The notes under the pieces are model-generated. The model saw nothing but the letters and a program-made list of their open reading frames with translations, was not told the DNA's origin and made no database searches. Below are positions 1 to 12,719 of a stretch of DNA of 64,000 bases, piece by piece (position 1 is the first letter of the stretch; every line of letters begins with the position of its first letter). Where the stretch lies: the NCBI RefSeq assembly GCF_031143425.1, contig NC_090445.1:820668817-820732816 (forward strand), read 5' to 3'. This DNA comes from Pleurodeles waltl (Eukaryota; Chordata; Amphibia; Caudata; Salamandridae). The translations under genes and the position numbers were made by a program.

Positions 1-775
1 TAGAATGAACATTCCTCCTCTTTCGTTTCTAGTCATGCATTTCACATTATTGTCCTCATGAATTGTGAATATTGACAACTACTTGCAAGTTATGTTAGGT
101 ACATCCTGCTTACAGCAGATCAGCCTATTTATGTCTGAGAAGCTTTCTCCTGCTGTTTCACTGATATTTAGCAGTTCATTCTTTTAGAGTATGCTTGCTC
201 CAGAGTACATATTTTGGTTCTATTTTCTTAATTGTTTAGTTTGGTTGCCTTCTTCTCTTACTAATCGGATTTAGTTAAATGAATAATAAATAACATCATA
301 ATATTGGCAGTGTATAGGTTGAACATCTTGTTGATGATTTAGGGACATTATCTTCAGTAGTTCCACTCTGGTTTAAGAAACAGCAACATTAAACATTTTA
401 GTCTACAGAACATTGTCTTTGAGCTTTCCCTCTTGCCATCCACCTACTCTGATCCCCATTCTCCCAAAGTGATCATTTCACTATGGATTGCATCTGCTTC
501 TCCTGGTTCCAATTTCATGACTTTTTGAGGTTCTGTTTAGTCGCTGTTTCCCCATGGCTCATCGGTGGTGGGTTCTTTCTGTTCATAGTCTGTGTCACAG
601 AGACTCCAAGCTTCTACAGAGATGCCCTTATCCTTATGATTTGTGTCGTACATGCTCTATTTCTATGGGGCTCTTAAGCTTTTCCCTCCACCTGTGGCAC
701 CGTGCGACATGTTAGCCCAGCCCTTGACCATGTTTCAGGAGCAAGCCAATGGTTTTTAAAGGACTCTTCTGATTT
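1..775. other. Unassigned AT-rich sequence
   Basis: No coding similarity, splice-bounded exon, terminal repeat or tandem structure was recognised. It is either unique intergenic DNA or decayed repeat. Confidence 0.4.
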
Positions 776-779
776 TTAA

Positions 780-1560
780 ATGAGAGACCAAATCTATATC
801 ACTCTGCCTTTACAGGCTACGGGAACCCCATCCCTTAGGCTGTATTGTCGTTTAAGCAGAAAGAGTCACCTGGACCCTCTCCCTGAGCCTTTAAGGCCCC
901 GGGAACCCAATCCCCAGGGGGGCATATTCTTTTGTAATGGTAAAGGGGTGCGTGGACTGACTCATGAGCTTTTACAGGCTCAACAAACCCCCATCCCCTG
1001 GGCCCTAATGTGATTTCCATCATGCCCACCCAGGGCACCTACAAGTCACCATTTGTTGGAGGCCACCGAAGGAGACCAATGGCCCCTGTGACCCCACTAG
1101 CTCCCCTGCTTACACCCATCCTGGATGCCGCAGGAGCCAACATTGCTCCTGAAAGGTGGGAACAATTTCTGTTTCCCTGCCCACAAGAGCACGGGCAGGT
1201 AAAATAATGTATGCTCCCATCCTACATTTTTCAGCTTCTGCCTAGTGGGAGTGCATGTTTTTTCCCTTTCCGCAGATTGGCATCCTGAGTGGCTTGTGGA
1301 GCTTAGAGAGTGGGGGCACTTGTCCCCTACCCTTTTAAATAATTTTGGCTCCATGGCCTTGCAAGCGAAGGGCTGAGTGCCTCCCTCCCCTTAAATTTTG
1401 AATTGGCCCTGGGGATGGGCCTCAAAGAGGTTCGGGGATTAGGCTGCATTCTTGCCCCCTTTCATTTAAGCACAGCTCCTGGTATAGGGTCTTAAATGGT
1501 CCCTCCTACCGCTTGGGGGGGGGGGGGTGAGCATGCACCTGTCCCCCTTAATATTTAAAT
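780..1560. repeat. GC-rich repeat with recurring CCCCAGGG-like palindromic motifs
   Basis: Short motifs such as GGGAACCC.AATCCCC(A)GGGG, CCCTGGG and CTTTAAGGCCC recur around 815-1010 and again at 1380-1450, so the stretch looks like several diverged units of one GC-rich repeat. A run of G at about 1516-1528 marks the end of the clearest part. No reading frame here looks real. Confidence 0.45.
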
Positions 1561-1609
1561 GTGTCAGGCCCCTGCCCTGGCCAACCCTGGAAGGGGATTT
1601 TTTTCAAGC

Positions 1610-3660
1610 ATGGAGCCCCATGTTTTATTTCAAATCTTCTCATGGATTCATAGATCATACTCACGGATCCATCGCAAATTTGCAACAACAAAAAAAAGGA
1701 AAAACGTTTTTGGCCCCGGTGGCAGGGCCTCTTCGTCCCCCACCAGGCTCAGTGGGCAGAGAATCCCTAACCTGCCCCTTTACATCTTTTTTTTTTTTAA
1801 ACCTTTTTTTCAGGTGCCAGTACTTAGTCCTGAGTCTTTAGGTGGCTACATCGTTGTTGATGTGGTGGCAGCCACTAATATCTCGTCTTGAGATCTGTTG
1901 GCTCCTCAGACCCTCTGCGGCATAAAATATTGTTACCTTTTTATGGTCTAATTCATCAAAACCTATTGAACAGATTTACACCAAATCACAGATTTGGTGT
2001 AAAACTGTTCAACAGTTTTTGTGGTATCACTGTTACATTTTCCTATTGAAAAATGTGTTGTGGGACCACCCCTCCTTCCTGGCCCCCCACTTCACCCTGA
2101 ATCTTTCCAGTAAGGAGCTGAGGCATAAAGATTTGTTAAACTGCACCAAAAATATCAAACATTATTAGTAAACCAACAATTTTCCTATGGAAATACAATT
2201 CTAACTATAACTACCCAATGGCGAACAGCCTCTGGGTGTTATAGGAATTCACTGTAAAAACCAAAGGCTATTGGGGCGTTATAGCTAGGTTCAGATTTTC
2301 TACTCACAAAACCATAGAAATTCAGCAGTTATAGTTATCTCAAGTAACTAGAACCTGTGCCCCAAGGTAACAATAACTCACGACCACGCCATGCACAGTT
2401 TCCTCATTCATAATTTCACTGCAGATGTTGCAGTGATATCAATGAAGATAGAAGATATCAGCAGTGATGTAATATCTGGGGTAATTAGCAGTGCATGACG
2501 AGGGCACAAGGTATAATTACCTTAGAGCACAAGTTGTACTTACTTAAGATAACTATGGACTCTAGATATAAATAAATCATTTTACTTTAATAATTTCACT
2601 TTATTACTCCAAAACTACTGGAAAAATGTACACCATATTACAAAAGCACTCTTTCTGGACCAAATTTGTTGTGGCTCCATTCAGGGGTTTGGGCTGTAGT
2701 CATGTCTAAAATCCCTATGGGAAATTGCATAGGGAAAAAACATTTTGGGACCTGCTCTTTTCTCGGCCCCTGCATGACAGATCTCCCTGAAACTTTAGAG
2801 AGAGTAGCTGAAGTGACTGGCAAACTAAATTTGAAAATTGTGTGGAGATTTGTCAAATGGTGCTAAAGTTATTAGCAAAACAAAAAATGCATTTCCTATG
2901 GAAACCAGGTCCTAACTATCAATGCCTTGGTTATATTACCTACTGGCACTTGCCAGTAGGTAGTTATCGTTAGGACCTAATTCCCATAAACAACGCGTTT
3001 TTTGTTCTGCCAATAACTTTAGTGCCATTTGATGAATCTTCACTAAATTTACAGGACTCGTATGCTGATTCATTCAGCTTCTGTCTTGACAGTTTTGGGG
3101 TGATCCCTCAAGTAGGGGGCCAAGAAAAAGGATGGGTCCCAAAACTTGTTTTCTCCATACAATTTCCTATAGGGATTTTGAACACAACTACAGCCCTAAT
3201 CACTGAACGGAATTACACCAAAAGTGGCAGAAAGGTAGATCTTGGTCTAGAAAGATCTCTTTTTGTTATTTGGTGTAAATCCATTCAGTACTTTGTGAGA
3301 CATTTAAAGTTAAATAATATGGATTTCTAGAGATTTGAAACCTCCTTGGATCCGACAGATCTCAAGTTGAGATCTGATTGGCTGCCAACATTTCAACCAG
3401 GAAGTGTCAGCTGCCATTTTGGAAGTTGAACTCGGCCAAGTCCGCCCCCCCCCAACCCCCCCCAAAAGTAAAAAAATAAAGAAAAGGGGACAGGTTAGGA
3501 ATACCCTTAAACACTACGCCAGGTGTTTGGTTTCCCCAGGGACCTCAACTGGGCCAAAATGCATTTTTTTTATTTTGTGGTGAAAATCGTAGTGGATCCA
3601 TGAAAATAAAAAAAAAATACAAAAGAAAAAACAAGCGCGGTCTCTCATCCTTGTTTGTAG
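1610..3660. repeat. Large foldback (inverted-repeat) element
   Basis: The stretch is palindromic around about 2948. At the centre TACCTACTGGCA and TGCCAGTAGGTA face each other across a 2-base gap. Going outwards, the left sequence at 2575-2940 aligns with the reverse complement of 2960-3330: shared landmarks are a CAAATGGTGC/CAAATGGCAC AAAGTTATT block, AAATCCCTATGGG/AAATCCCTATAGG, and TTTCTGGACCAA/TTTCTAGACCAA. Farther out, 1620-1910 matches the reverse complement of about 3350-3640, sharing GGCAGCCA and CTTGAGATCTG. The left arm also carries extra sequence at 1920-2570. Arm identity looks like roughly 75-80%, so the element is old. It has no recognisable gene and is best read as a non-autonomous foldback element. 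Confidence 0.7.
1968..2014. repeat. Short internal hairpin inside the foldback
   Basis: GAACAGATTTACACCAAAT and ATTTGGTGTAAAACTGTTC form a near-perfect inverted repeat with a short loop (one mismatch over 19 bases). The same TTTACACCAAAT word appears in the arms of the surrounding foldback. Confidence 0.7.
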
Positions 3661-3934
3661 TTCAGCCCCAGAGTGGCCCAGGTCCCGGGAGCATAATATA
3701 TTATGTGTTATGGTGAGGGAGGCGCACGTTAGTTGAATTCACGTTATGTGTTTGTTTTTCTTGTAGAAAGAATCAGGATGTGTTGAAGGGGTTATAGTTA
3801 CATAGTAAGTGTAAAGCGCAGTAGAATTTGGGGTTTCATATAGAATGTGGGGCGGAAGCTGGATTGGAACAGTGACAGTAAGGAGACGAAAGAACAAGGA
3901 CTGTTGTGCACAAGCTGGTCTGCTCTTCAGCATG

Positions 3935-4130
3935 GCTGAAAGTAGGAACAAACTGCTATGTGGTGTTCAGTGCTTGCAACATCCTAGCACTATTTTGTTC
4001 TCTCAACTATGTTGCACAGCAGACTCACTGCAGTTCAACATAGCAAAAGTAACATTGACAAAGCCAATAGACCTTGCATTTGTGAAACCTATTGGCATTA
4101 CCAATTCATGTTCTTCTCTGCCTGTTAAGA
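3935..4130. repeat. Short dispersed repeat, copy 1 (CAAAGCCAAT family)
   Basis: The stretch shares words and order with 7955-8060: a GCACAGCA/TGAGCAGCATA word, then ACAAAGCCAATA, then TTGGCATTACCAAT (TTGGCTTTACCAAT in the other copy). The CAAAGCCAAT and ATTGGCATT words are themselves inverted. A 137-codon open frame across 3845-4258 overlaps it and was not recognised. Confidence 0.4.
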
Positions 4131-4389
4131 GAAGTTTCCCATTCGGTGACTGTACTCAGTTTTTTCTGGAATTATATTCTGTGTCCTTCTTTTATCTTGG
4201 GTCATCTGGAACAATATTAGATCGTGCTCACTTTTTGTTTATTTTCTGCTGTCAGTAAACTAATCCAAAATCCTGTGGTGAAGTGTTGGGAAGGATTATT
4301 TTATAAATTACTTTTTATGGACAGATTAGTACAGTAATATGTCCCCAGAACAGAAGAAGAGGATTTTATTACATTCCTTCGGCCCCCTA

Positions 4390-6490
4390 GGTTCTACATG
4401 TGTACAGTCTATCATCTAAATCCAGCGTTTCTGGGAATAACAATGTAATCAATGCAACTGTTAAGGATTCGAATAACTATTTTTCTCCTAAGGTCTGTAT
4501 TGGTATTATTAGGTTCAAATGTTTTAAACGGAAGCAGCGAAAACAAGAAACTGTTAATAAATATGTGTCTGAATTAAGGAAGTTGGCGATTGCACGTTTG
4601 GGGGGGGGTTACAAGAAGTGCTCATCAGAGATCAAGTAGTGCTGCATGCCGGTAATCCAGAGAATCAGGGACGTCTTTGGGTTATTGGCGATGCAACACT
4701 AGATGACGTTCTAGTAGTTATGCACCAGGCTGAAACATCTGGTCGATGCGCCAACATGTTAAAGTAAGATGTTAAATGGGACATCACTATGAAAAGTGGT
4801 ACATTCATTAAGCTGTTTAATAGGCACAATAGGAGCACGTGGGAGTCCAAGGACAGCCTCTAATGTTAGAACATTTTGCTTGTAGTAAATTGTATCCAGC
4901 TGCTCAGCAAACTTGTGGTCTATGTGAAGTGGTTCGACATTTTCCCAAAATGTATAGGAAACACAAAGATAAAGTTAAATCTGTTGAAATTGTGAATGTG
5001 AAGAAATGTTTGTCAGATGAGGAAAATGGAGCAGAATCAAAGTTGGTGATATGCATGAGAGAGAATCTGGTGTTAAATTTAGGTGATTTTTCAGAATAGA
5101 GAGAATAAACCAGTGTGTTGGATGGACATACAGGAGTGAAACTCACTATGTTTGCTGATTCCGGTTCGCCACACACTTTTGTAAATTAGGAACTGTTCCA
5201 GGTTGAGAATAAGCATTTTCCTTCTAATATAAATCCTGAATGTTACACAAGTGACAAAATAAACATGACATGCTTTCGTGGTTTTTATTCAAAGTTAAGA
5301 CCAAGTGCCCCTTTAGAAAATTACATGTTGCAAAAAAGGGCCCATGAGTTTTATGTTGCTTGATTAAAGCAACTTACACGTAATACAGGATCCCGACAGC
5401 AAGGATCAGGGACATGTAGTGGATGATGGAAAGAAGTTGGGCGGAACCATGTGTAGTAAATACATTTCCTAGTGTGTTTGGTACTTTAAAGGGTTCAACC
5501 ATAAAATATTTTAAGAACAAAATACTTGTTCAAAGGCTTATGGTGTATGGAATATTCCACAGCTACTAAGGGAAGAGGTGAAGATTTAGAATTAGTCAGT
5601 GGTTGTGTCTGGAATAATAGTACTCAATGAGGATTCACACTAGATTTCTCCTTTGGTAGTGGCCAGACAGATCAATGGAAAAATGACTGTTTTGATATTA
5701 AACATTTTAACAACGATATTTTCATTGATAGTTTTCCCTTGCAAAGAATTAATGAAGTGGTATTGTTGGAGAAGGACACAGTGTTTCTCTGTAGTAAGAC
5801 CCTGAAACCATGAACATAACTTACTTTATTACACGCTTTGGATATTTCCAAGTTAGAAAAATGCCTTTTGGACCAAAGTCAGCCACTGTAGTATTTCAGC
5901 GGTTAATGTTTAATCTTTTTGGCAGAGAAAACGTATTAGGCTTTTCCAGGATGACGCTCTTATATTTGGAAAGGACAGGAAGTAACATAATGAGAGGGTC
6001 ATGAGAGTGTTGGAGATTTTTGAAAGACAGGGGTTGACTGAGCTATGACAGGTGCAAGTTTGCTTTGAGTCAAGTGACATATTTGAGTATGTGATTGACT
6101 GTGAGGGTGTCAAGCCCAAACCAACTTTTGTGGTGTTGCAGTGCACAGTGTACAAGGATGTTGTGCAATGTTTCTTGGATCTTCTGGATTTTTGTTCTAG
6201 ATGTTTACCTAATTTCGCTTCAAAGACACAACACATTGGACAGGTACTCAAATATAGTAACAGGTTTCTTTAGTTAGAAGAGTGCAATTTTTTTTGAGAA
6301 GTTAAGGGGCATTTTTTAAGCTTGCATCTTTTAGTGGGTTTGATCCCACTGCAAATAGTATTGTTTCTACTAACACAGCAATAAAGGTATGGGTGATGTT
6401 TTATCTCAAGTGATAAAACTAATAAAGAGGTTCTCATAGAATTGAATAATAGAATTAAAACATTTTTTAAAGCATGCTATCACAAACTAA
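4390..6490 (+). mobile_element. Decayed Gypsy-type LTR retrotransposon body (gag-pol)
   Basis: Pieces of a Gypsy/Ty3 gag-pol occur in the correct order on the + strand but in different frames, with stops and shifts. About 4530-4600 has a gag capsid-like block with QETVNKYVSELRKLA. About 4872-4970 has a degenerate pair of Cys/His knuckles. At 5151-5171 there is an aspartic protease-like FADSGSP. About 5850-5880 has the reverse-transcriptase MPFG box. The catalytic Asp pair (GATGAC, 5950-5955) follows in another frame. At 6165-6240 there is the connection-region block FLDLLDFCSRCLPNFASKTQ. In an intact element these proteins package, mature and reverse transcribe the RNA. This copy cannot encode them. 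Integrase and flanking LTRs were not recognised, so the 3' part is lost. Confidence 0.82.
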
Positions 6491-6499
6491 TCTTCTGGG

Positions 6500-7240
6500 T
6501 AACTTAAGAGAAGCCTCCATTCTGTACTAAGGAGGCTTCCAGTCCCCAGTTGTCTCGTAGAGAAGAAAACTCATAACAATTGAAATGTGAACACTTCAAC
6601 AGCTGAAACCAGATTCCTGCTGGTTCTTTACCTCATGCCTTTTTGCACTAACTCACATTTTATAAAATTCTTCCATCAACTGGGAATGGTTTAGGGAACG
6701 TAATACTAACATGATTATCAAATACACAGTTTTGAGTTACATATTTAATGTTATCATAGCAGAGAACAACCGGTCACTAGAGTACCTACTTGAAGGACAA
6801 ACCCGCTTTGGCAAATGTAAAAACAAAAAGAAAACCCCACGATGGTGACTGATTGCTATGTTCCCACGGCTTTTTTTAAAATTTCCTACCAAGACCTGTT
6901 GTTCAAATCGTTTGTGCTACTTTTTTCAAAGTGCGAGGAGATAAAGAGCTTGTGTTGTAATGGGTATTTCCATGCCTACACCTACTGCTGGCTTTTCTTG
7001 TTTTGCCTCTTGCAGTATATGCATGAAAAGATGCTGGGTGAGATTACATCATTTGTGCTTCACTTAGTGTTGTTGCTTTCTCGGCAGACCTTTAGTATGA
7101 GGGCTGAGGTCTTGTGCAAGATTTTTTGTGATACCGAAAGAGCTAACTGAGATCCTCGATTGGTGGATTCACTTGACTTAGTTCATTTGGCAGGATGATT
7201 TTGATGTAAATTAGCAATTTCCCATTTTTAGTTCGAGCCC
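6500..7240. other. Unassigned sequence
   Basis: Nothing recognisable. The 102-codon frame at 6842-7150 has no features beyond chance. Confidence 0.35.
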
Positions 7241-7915
7241 ATTAGCACATGTGCTGTGTGTTGTGGGCATATTATCGGCTTACCAAGAAACATACAGGGG
7301 CATCTCACCAGCCCATTACTTACCAATGTTTGGCTTTCCTGTCAGTCTCATTTAGTTGCTTCTTATTCTGTCTATCTTGTGTCTGCCCCTCCTCTGGAGC
7401 ATTGCCATGTTACCTCTGTCCTTTCACATTTCACTTTTACCAACTTACTTTTTTTTTTTACGTTAAACACTCCACAAGACTGCATGTGCTTTACAACTTT
7501 CTCCCTATTGTGCTTCTGTTCCACCCTGCACTTCGTGTTGTGCTTTTTTCCCCCTGTACTTATTCCCCGCCCACTTCACACTTCTCCCTCACCTGTTGCT
7601 TTTCCTCACCACCCCTGTACTTCTTTCCCATTGCAGGGTTTCCTGTGCGCTCCTTCCCACGTTGCTCTCTTGCTTCTCTTCCCCACCTCCACCCTCTGTT
7701 TTGCATCCCACATCAGACCTTCTTCCTCTCTTGCCCATACATCTCCTCCCTCCTCCAACCTCTGTGTGGTCCTGCCCCCTTGTTCCTCCCCCTCCTGCTA
7801 TGTTTGCTTCCCACCAGTGTTACTACCCGCCACAAGGCCCACTGTGTTGCAACACTCCCGCCCCTGCCCACCTTGTTACGCGCCCCACCAGCTTTTTAAA
7901 TAAAAAAAAAAATTG
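7240..7915 (+). repeat. Pyrimidine-rich tract ending in AATAAA and an A-run
   Basis: The + strand is strongly C/T-rich from about 7400 to 7890, which explains three long overlapping open frames. It ends AAATAAA followed by nine more As at 7900-7912. The AATAAA plus A-tail would fit a retroposed transcript end, but I could not find a target-site duplication. Confidence 0.4.
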
Positions 7916-7954
7916 CATTCTTTTGTAGGCACACATATCTTTCAAGTTTATTTT

Positions 7955-8060
7955 CTTTAGCTATGCTGAGCAGCATAAGGGATAACACTGGCAAAGCCAA
8001 TATGTCCCAAAGGTGCAATCTGTTGGCTTTACCAATGATTGTTATATTACAATACAGAAA
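7955..8060. repeat. Short dispersed repeat, copy 2 (CAAAGCCAAT family)
   Basis: It is similar in order and words to 3935-4130: TGAGCAGCATAAGG, GCAAAGCCAATA and TTGGCTTTACCAATG. The two copies are about 4 kb apart in the same orientation, on either side of the decayed Gypsy body. Confidence 0.4.
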
Positions 8061-9090
8061 GCTCTGGCAAAGATCATCAGCGGGTAGCTTCAACCAGTTG
8101 AGCAACTTCATTTGCCTGAGGCAAGTTTCATGCAATCCGGAGATTCCCCATCTGAAGCAGTATTTGTGCCATTTCACAACTTGCATTGAGGGCTGTGCTG
8201 TTATTTGGGAAGCAATAATTTTCAACTATTCAGACCCAATGGTGACTCACATATATGGTGTGGAAATGTACTTGTCCTACTGTAAAGACCTCTGCCTTTC
8301 CTTAAGTACATATAATGCTGTTAATTTCATTTGAACTTGCTGAGCTGGAATTTACCATGCAAGCAGAATTTGGCTTCAAGCAGCACATTAATACCGTGTC
8401 TCATGGTGGGAACACACATACAATTCCTTCTTGTGTGGGAGTGAGATTGTGACATGTGACTATTAAGAATGTTTGTAAATAAGAGGACTGGATGTTTTTT
8501 CTTTGAACTATCTAAGTGCTCTATTGGGCAACCAGCTAGACAATGGATGCATTTGAATCAATTGGACCATTGCCCATTCCCAACTTAAACTGAGGTGTGC
8601 CTGATTATGAGGTGCATTGGCCAACGTCTCATTTAATAAATGATGCTTGCATTTGAGGGAGGTTAAGTTTGTTATCACAAGAGACAGTATGCACTTTACC
8701 CTGACCATTGTGTTATTTAATGGCTTCATCTGCATTCTTCATTATTTATAAACTACTTGGATTTAGGTATTTTGGTATTGGCTAACATTGGTTATTAAAG
8801 AAAGACGTTATATATACCTTGAACCTGATTAATTTTAGTGCTGCAGAATAAGCAGCCTGTAAAGTTTAAGCTAAAATAAGCAGCTAATCATTATTATCAT
8901 ATTTTTCTTTTAAGAAAAATACAAGCCCCCTTATATAGGGGTACCAGTATGCTTTGTATACCATAGATAAAAAAAACATTGCTCATGCCTTTAGGATTGT
9001 CTTTTGAATTGTGCATGCAGACACCATACCCAATATTCCTACCCACATTCGTGTAGATCACACTTACATGCACATATACTGACAGAGCCA
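8060..9090. other. Unassigned sequence
   Basis: No gene, exon or repeat boundary was recognised. Confidence 0.35.
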
Positions 9091-9109
9091 TACACTGGTA
9101 GAAATGGTT

Positions 9110-11130
9110 TATTAGTTGAGAGGGGTGGAAGTCTCACTCGAATAATAAACGCAACCAGTGTGCACCACAAAAGTCACTAACTAATCAGTGCTTAACCTTC
9201 TGGTAGCTTGGCACACAAGCTGTCAAGCTCAATTTAGAGGCAATCTGTAAAGTATGTATGCAGCACTCAAACAATAATAGTAATTTAGAAAACTAGAATA
9301 AATTTGAATAAATACAATGACACCAAAGCGACAAAATGTAATCAGTAGAACCAGATATATGAGTTTTTAAAATTTTAGGCACCAAAAAGCACAAAGGGCC
9401 ATTTACGGGTGTCTGATCACACTGGACCGGGGAAAAGTCACAAGCTCAAGCCAACTGCGATGGAGCACAGGTCAGACACAGGAACCAGGGTAATCCAACT
9501 GAAGGGTACCAGTTGTTGCTGGCAATTCATATTGACGATCGACATAGGTGGTCAGCACGAAGAATAGGTCTCACTAAAGCTTCGTGTTGGCAGTCATCGC
9601 AGACAGTCACTGTTGGTGCAACGGACAGGTCCCGCAGGAGCGTTGAATTGAGTTGTCCCAAGTGGTGAATTCTGGGCACAAAGAGGTCAGTTTGCAGTTG
9701 TGCGGAACTCAAAACTTCTGTATCTTCACCTTTTCTTCAGGAGAGTACACTCTAATGCCAGCCAGAGGTCCAGGACCTGGGGAGCACCTCTTAGGGTTCA
9801 GGACTCATTCCAGGAGCAGGGCTCAGGTTGCTCTAGGCAGGTTCTCTGGTGCTGGTCAGCTGGGCAGTTTGAGTGAGACCTCTGGAAGCTTGTTGTGTCC
9901 CTGTAGCTCAAACAGGAGGTTAGCCAAGTGACCCTTGAGTCACTTTGGGAGAGCCTGGGATCAAGGCAAGCAGGTCCAGTCTTCCTTCTACAGACAGCTG
10001 GGTAGTCATTTTTGTGAATCTTTCACAGGTACAGGAGTGTTCAGATGGGAGGTTTTGAGGATGCCACATTTTGCCTGGTGCCAGCCTTTGCATGAGGGAT
10101 TTCCCTGACCTACCCCAAAAATGGTTTTGGTCAGTTCTTCCCCTGACCCTGGCTCCATACTGTCTATTGGGACAAAGGCAAGGGCAGTTCTGGTGTCAGG
10201 TTCCTTTGTATGTGTTGCAGGTAGGGCCCTTTGAAGTGCAATCATGGTGGAGTACAGCTCCTCCTCGGCTGTTATGTCTGGACGACCTACTCCCCTTATT
10301 CCTAGGCCTTCTTTGTTCCTATGTCTGGAAAAAATACACAACCCAATGCAGGGAAATAATTCACAGTCATGTGACTATGGACACTGGCAGAAAGGCACAG
10401 TTGGCTTAGGCAGAAAATGCAAACTTTCTAAAAGTGGCATTTTCAGAACAGTAACCTAAAATCTGCTTTTACCATTAAAGAGGATTTTAACTTTAACTTA
10501 CAATTCATTTGAGTGTAAACAGCATGCCTTTATCTGGTCCTAATCTGAAGTTAGCTTTCATTAAGTGTAACAAGGTACCCAGTGTTTTTCTATGGGAGAG
10601 ATAGCTTTACAGCAGTGCAACACAACACGACTTTAGAGATTTTTCACTGCCAGGGCAAGTAAAACCTAAACCAACATGTCCTACTTTTAAAATACTACGC
10701 ACCCTGCCCTGTGAGCCTTTAGGGAATACCTTAGGCGTGCTTACGATTATTTAAAAAAGGAAGGTTTAGGCCTGGCAAAGGTTTATTTGACAGGATGAAA
10801 TTGCAGTTTAAAACTACACTACAGCCTGTAGTGGCAGGCCTGAGATATGTTTCATAAAATCACTTTAGTGGGCGGCACAATGAGTGCTGCAGTCCCCAAG
10901 CAGCATTTAATTTACAGGCTCTGGATACATGTAGTAGATAAACAGAGTGTACCAATCTGATGTATGCCAATTTTACCATGTTTTTAAGGGAAAGCACAAG
11001 CACTTTACCCTTGATTAGCAGGAGAAAGGGTGAACGGAGTCCTAAAAGCTAACAAAAAATAATTCAGCAAAGGAAAGCAAAAATCAGGGGTCACCCTGCA
11101 TAAAGGCCTAGTAGATCCAACATAAACCTA
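9110..11130 (-). repeat. Long interspersed repeat, family B copy 1
   Basis: It aligns in order with 16650-18600: ACAAAAGTCACTAAC, CTGGTAGCTTGGCACA, then GTAAAGTATGTATGCAGCA at 9248, then AAAAAAGGAAGGTTTAGGCC at about 10753, and a closing TCAGGGGTCACCCTGCA at 11085. Only the second copy lacks much of the middle (about 9600-10740). The layout and the closing GTCA(C/A)CC...CTGCA word resemble the end of the 2.67-kb element at 59.73 kb, so the two may be related LTR-like families. Strand is assigned only by that resemblance. No coding content was seen. Confidence 0.65.
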
Positions 11131-12700
11131 CTGACACCCAGGCACACCCAGCACCAGACCTATGTGCACCCATGGACACAAACCAGCAGGCATGCTGCCA
11201 CCATTGTCACGTGCCAGGACTCACAGGTACCAGAGCATACAGACTTGCCTGTCCCGTGTACACAAATATCCTCTACATTAAGTACATAGTCTGACAGATA
11301 AACAGGAAATATGGATTATTTGCTGATTTTGAGAGCCTCATCTCAGCATCCTAGCTACATCATTTTGCAATAGATGGATTGTCCTTCTTCAACATAAACG
11401 GACAGCATATTGCGAAATCTGCATCTCGTGACATTTATATAAATGCAACATGGTGACACAAAGCATAATCTGTCTATGCAAGAATGAGCAAATCCCTCCT
11501 TCTGTTCCCAGACAGAAAAACAAAGATTTAACTGTCAGAGAGATTTGAGCAGCCATGTCACACAGTAGCACCACATTTGCTTGACACTGATTCAGTGCCT
11601 ACCACTTTGACACTGAGAAAAAGTTACATTCAGTTAGGATGCATAACACCTTTAGGAGGTTGTAGGACAGGAAAGGTGTGGATAGCCCTCAGGACAGGAA
11701 GTGAATTATTGAAGGACCAATGACGTGCTAGAAATAGTGCTTCCGAAGAGAACTGAGACCGCATAATGGGATATGGAGGAAGGAGACGGCACGGCTGGCC
11801 AAAAAACATGTGGCTGGTTGATCAGGAAGGGTAAGGAATGACATGAGAGGGCAATAGAGAGAGGAGGAGTTAAGTACACTGACAGCAGGTGAGTCGGTCA
11901 AAGGTGAGGGCTAAGATGGGGTAAAGGCAAAGTGTCAGGCAGGGAAAGGAACAGTGATGTACCAGAGGACAGAATGATGGAAATACAATGAGGTGGAAGG
12001 GAGGTCTTCAAGGGTCAGGCAATATTCACGTGGTCTCTCCTGTGCAGACTTCAGCCGTGCAGTGAGTTCTGAAGTGGTTCTGCCGCTTTCGCCTTACCAG
12101 CACAGGGATTGCTGGGTAGGAAAGGATACCAGGACATATCTAACACCAGTTTAGTAGGACACTGAGGTTGCACTCTTGACTCAGACGACGTGGGCACCTG
12201 CTGTAATGTAATGGCAGCTTTCGCTTCCTCCCACCCTTCCGTTCAGACTGAACTTCTTTCACTGTTCTCCACACAGAGGGGATACTTTGAGAAGACAAGT
12301 TATTAGGAAGCCAAAGCCTGTCCCTGTAATGCTGGGGAGTTCTGAGACTGTCCACCACGGTACACATTCTGGACTTGTAATTAATAATGAGTATTTCTTT
12401 CTGTACTTTAAGGCCTTGTGTCACCTTGATCATTCAATGGCCTGGATAATTATAGCTCTCCTCTGGACCCTTGGCAAATGGTGACTTTCAACCAGTCGTG
12501 GCTCAGCCTGAGCACTAGGCAGCAGGATTGAAGGCCCACATATACAATAGAAAAGTGAAACTACACGTCCCAGCAGGCTGTCTGGAAAAGCAATACTGGC
12601 CGAAAATGACCCTCATGACATAGGGCCCCGTGGCCAATTATGAAGTGGATGCAACTGTACAATAACCATGCTATAAACAGGGTGACTGGAATTGTGAGGC
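11130..12700. other. Unassigned sequence
   Basis: Mixed sequence without recognisable coding or repeat structure. It may be unique intergenic DNA upstream of STN1. Confidence 0.35.
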
Positions 12701-12719
12701 AGTGGAGGACCAAGTTATG

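Noticed and set aside
7249..7928. Three overlapping open frames of 110-216 codons
   Set aside because: They overlap on the same strand in a C/T-rich tract, where stops are rare in every frame. Composition is almost only Ser, Pro, Leu, Phe, Cys and His, and no domain is seen.
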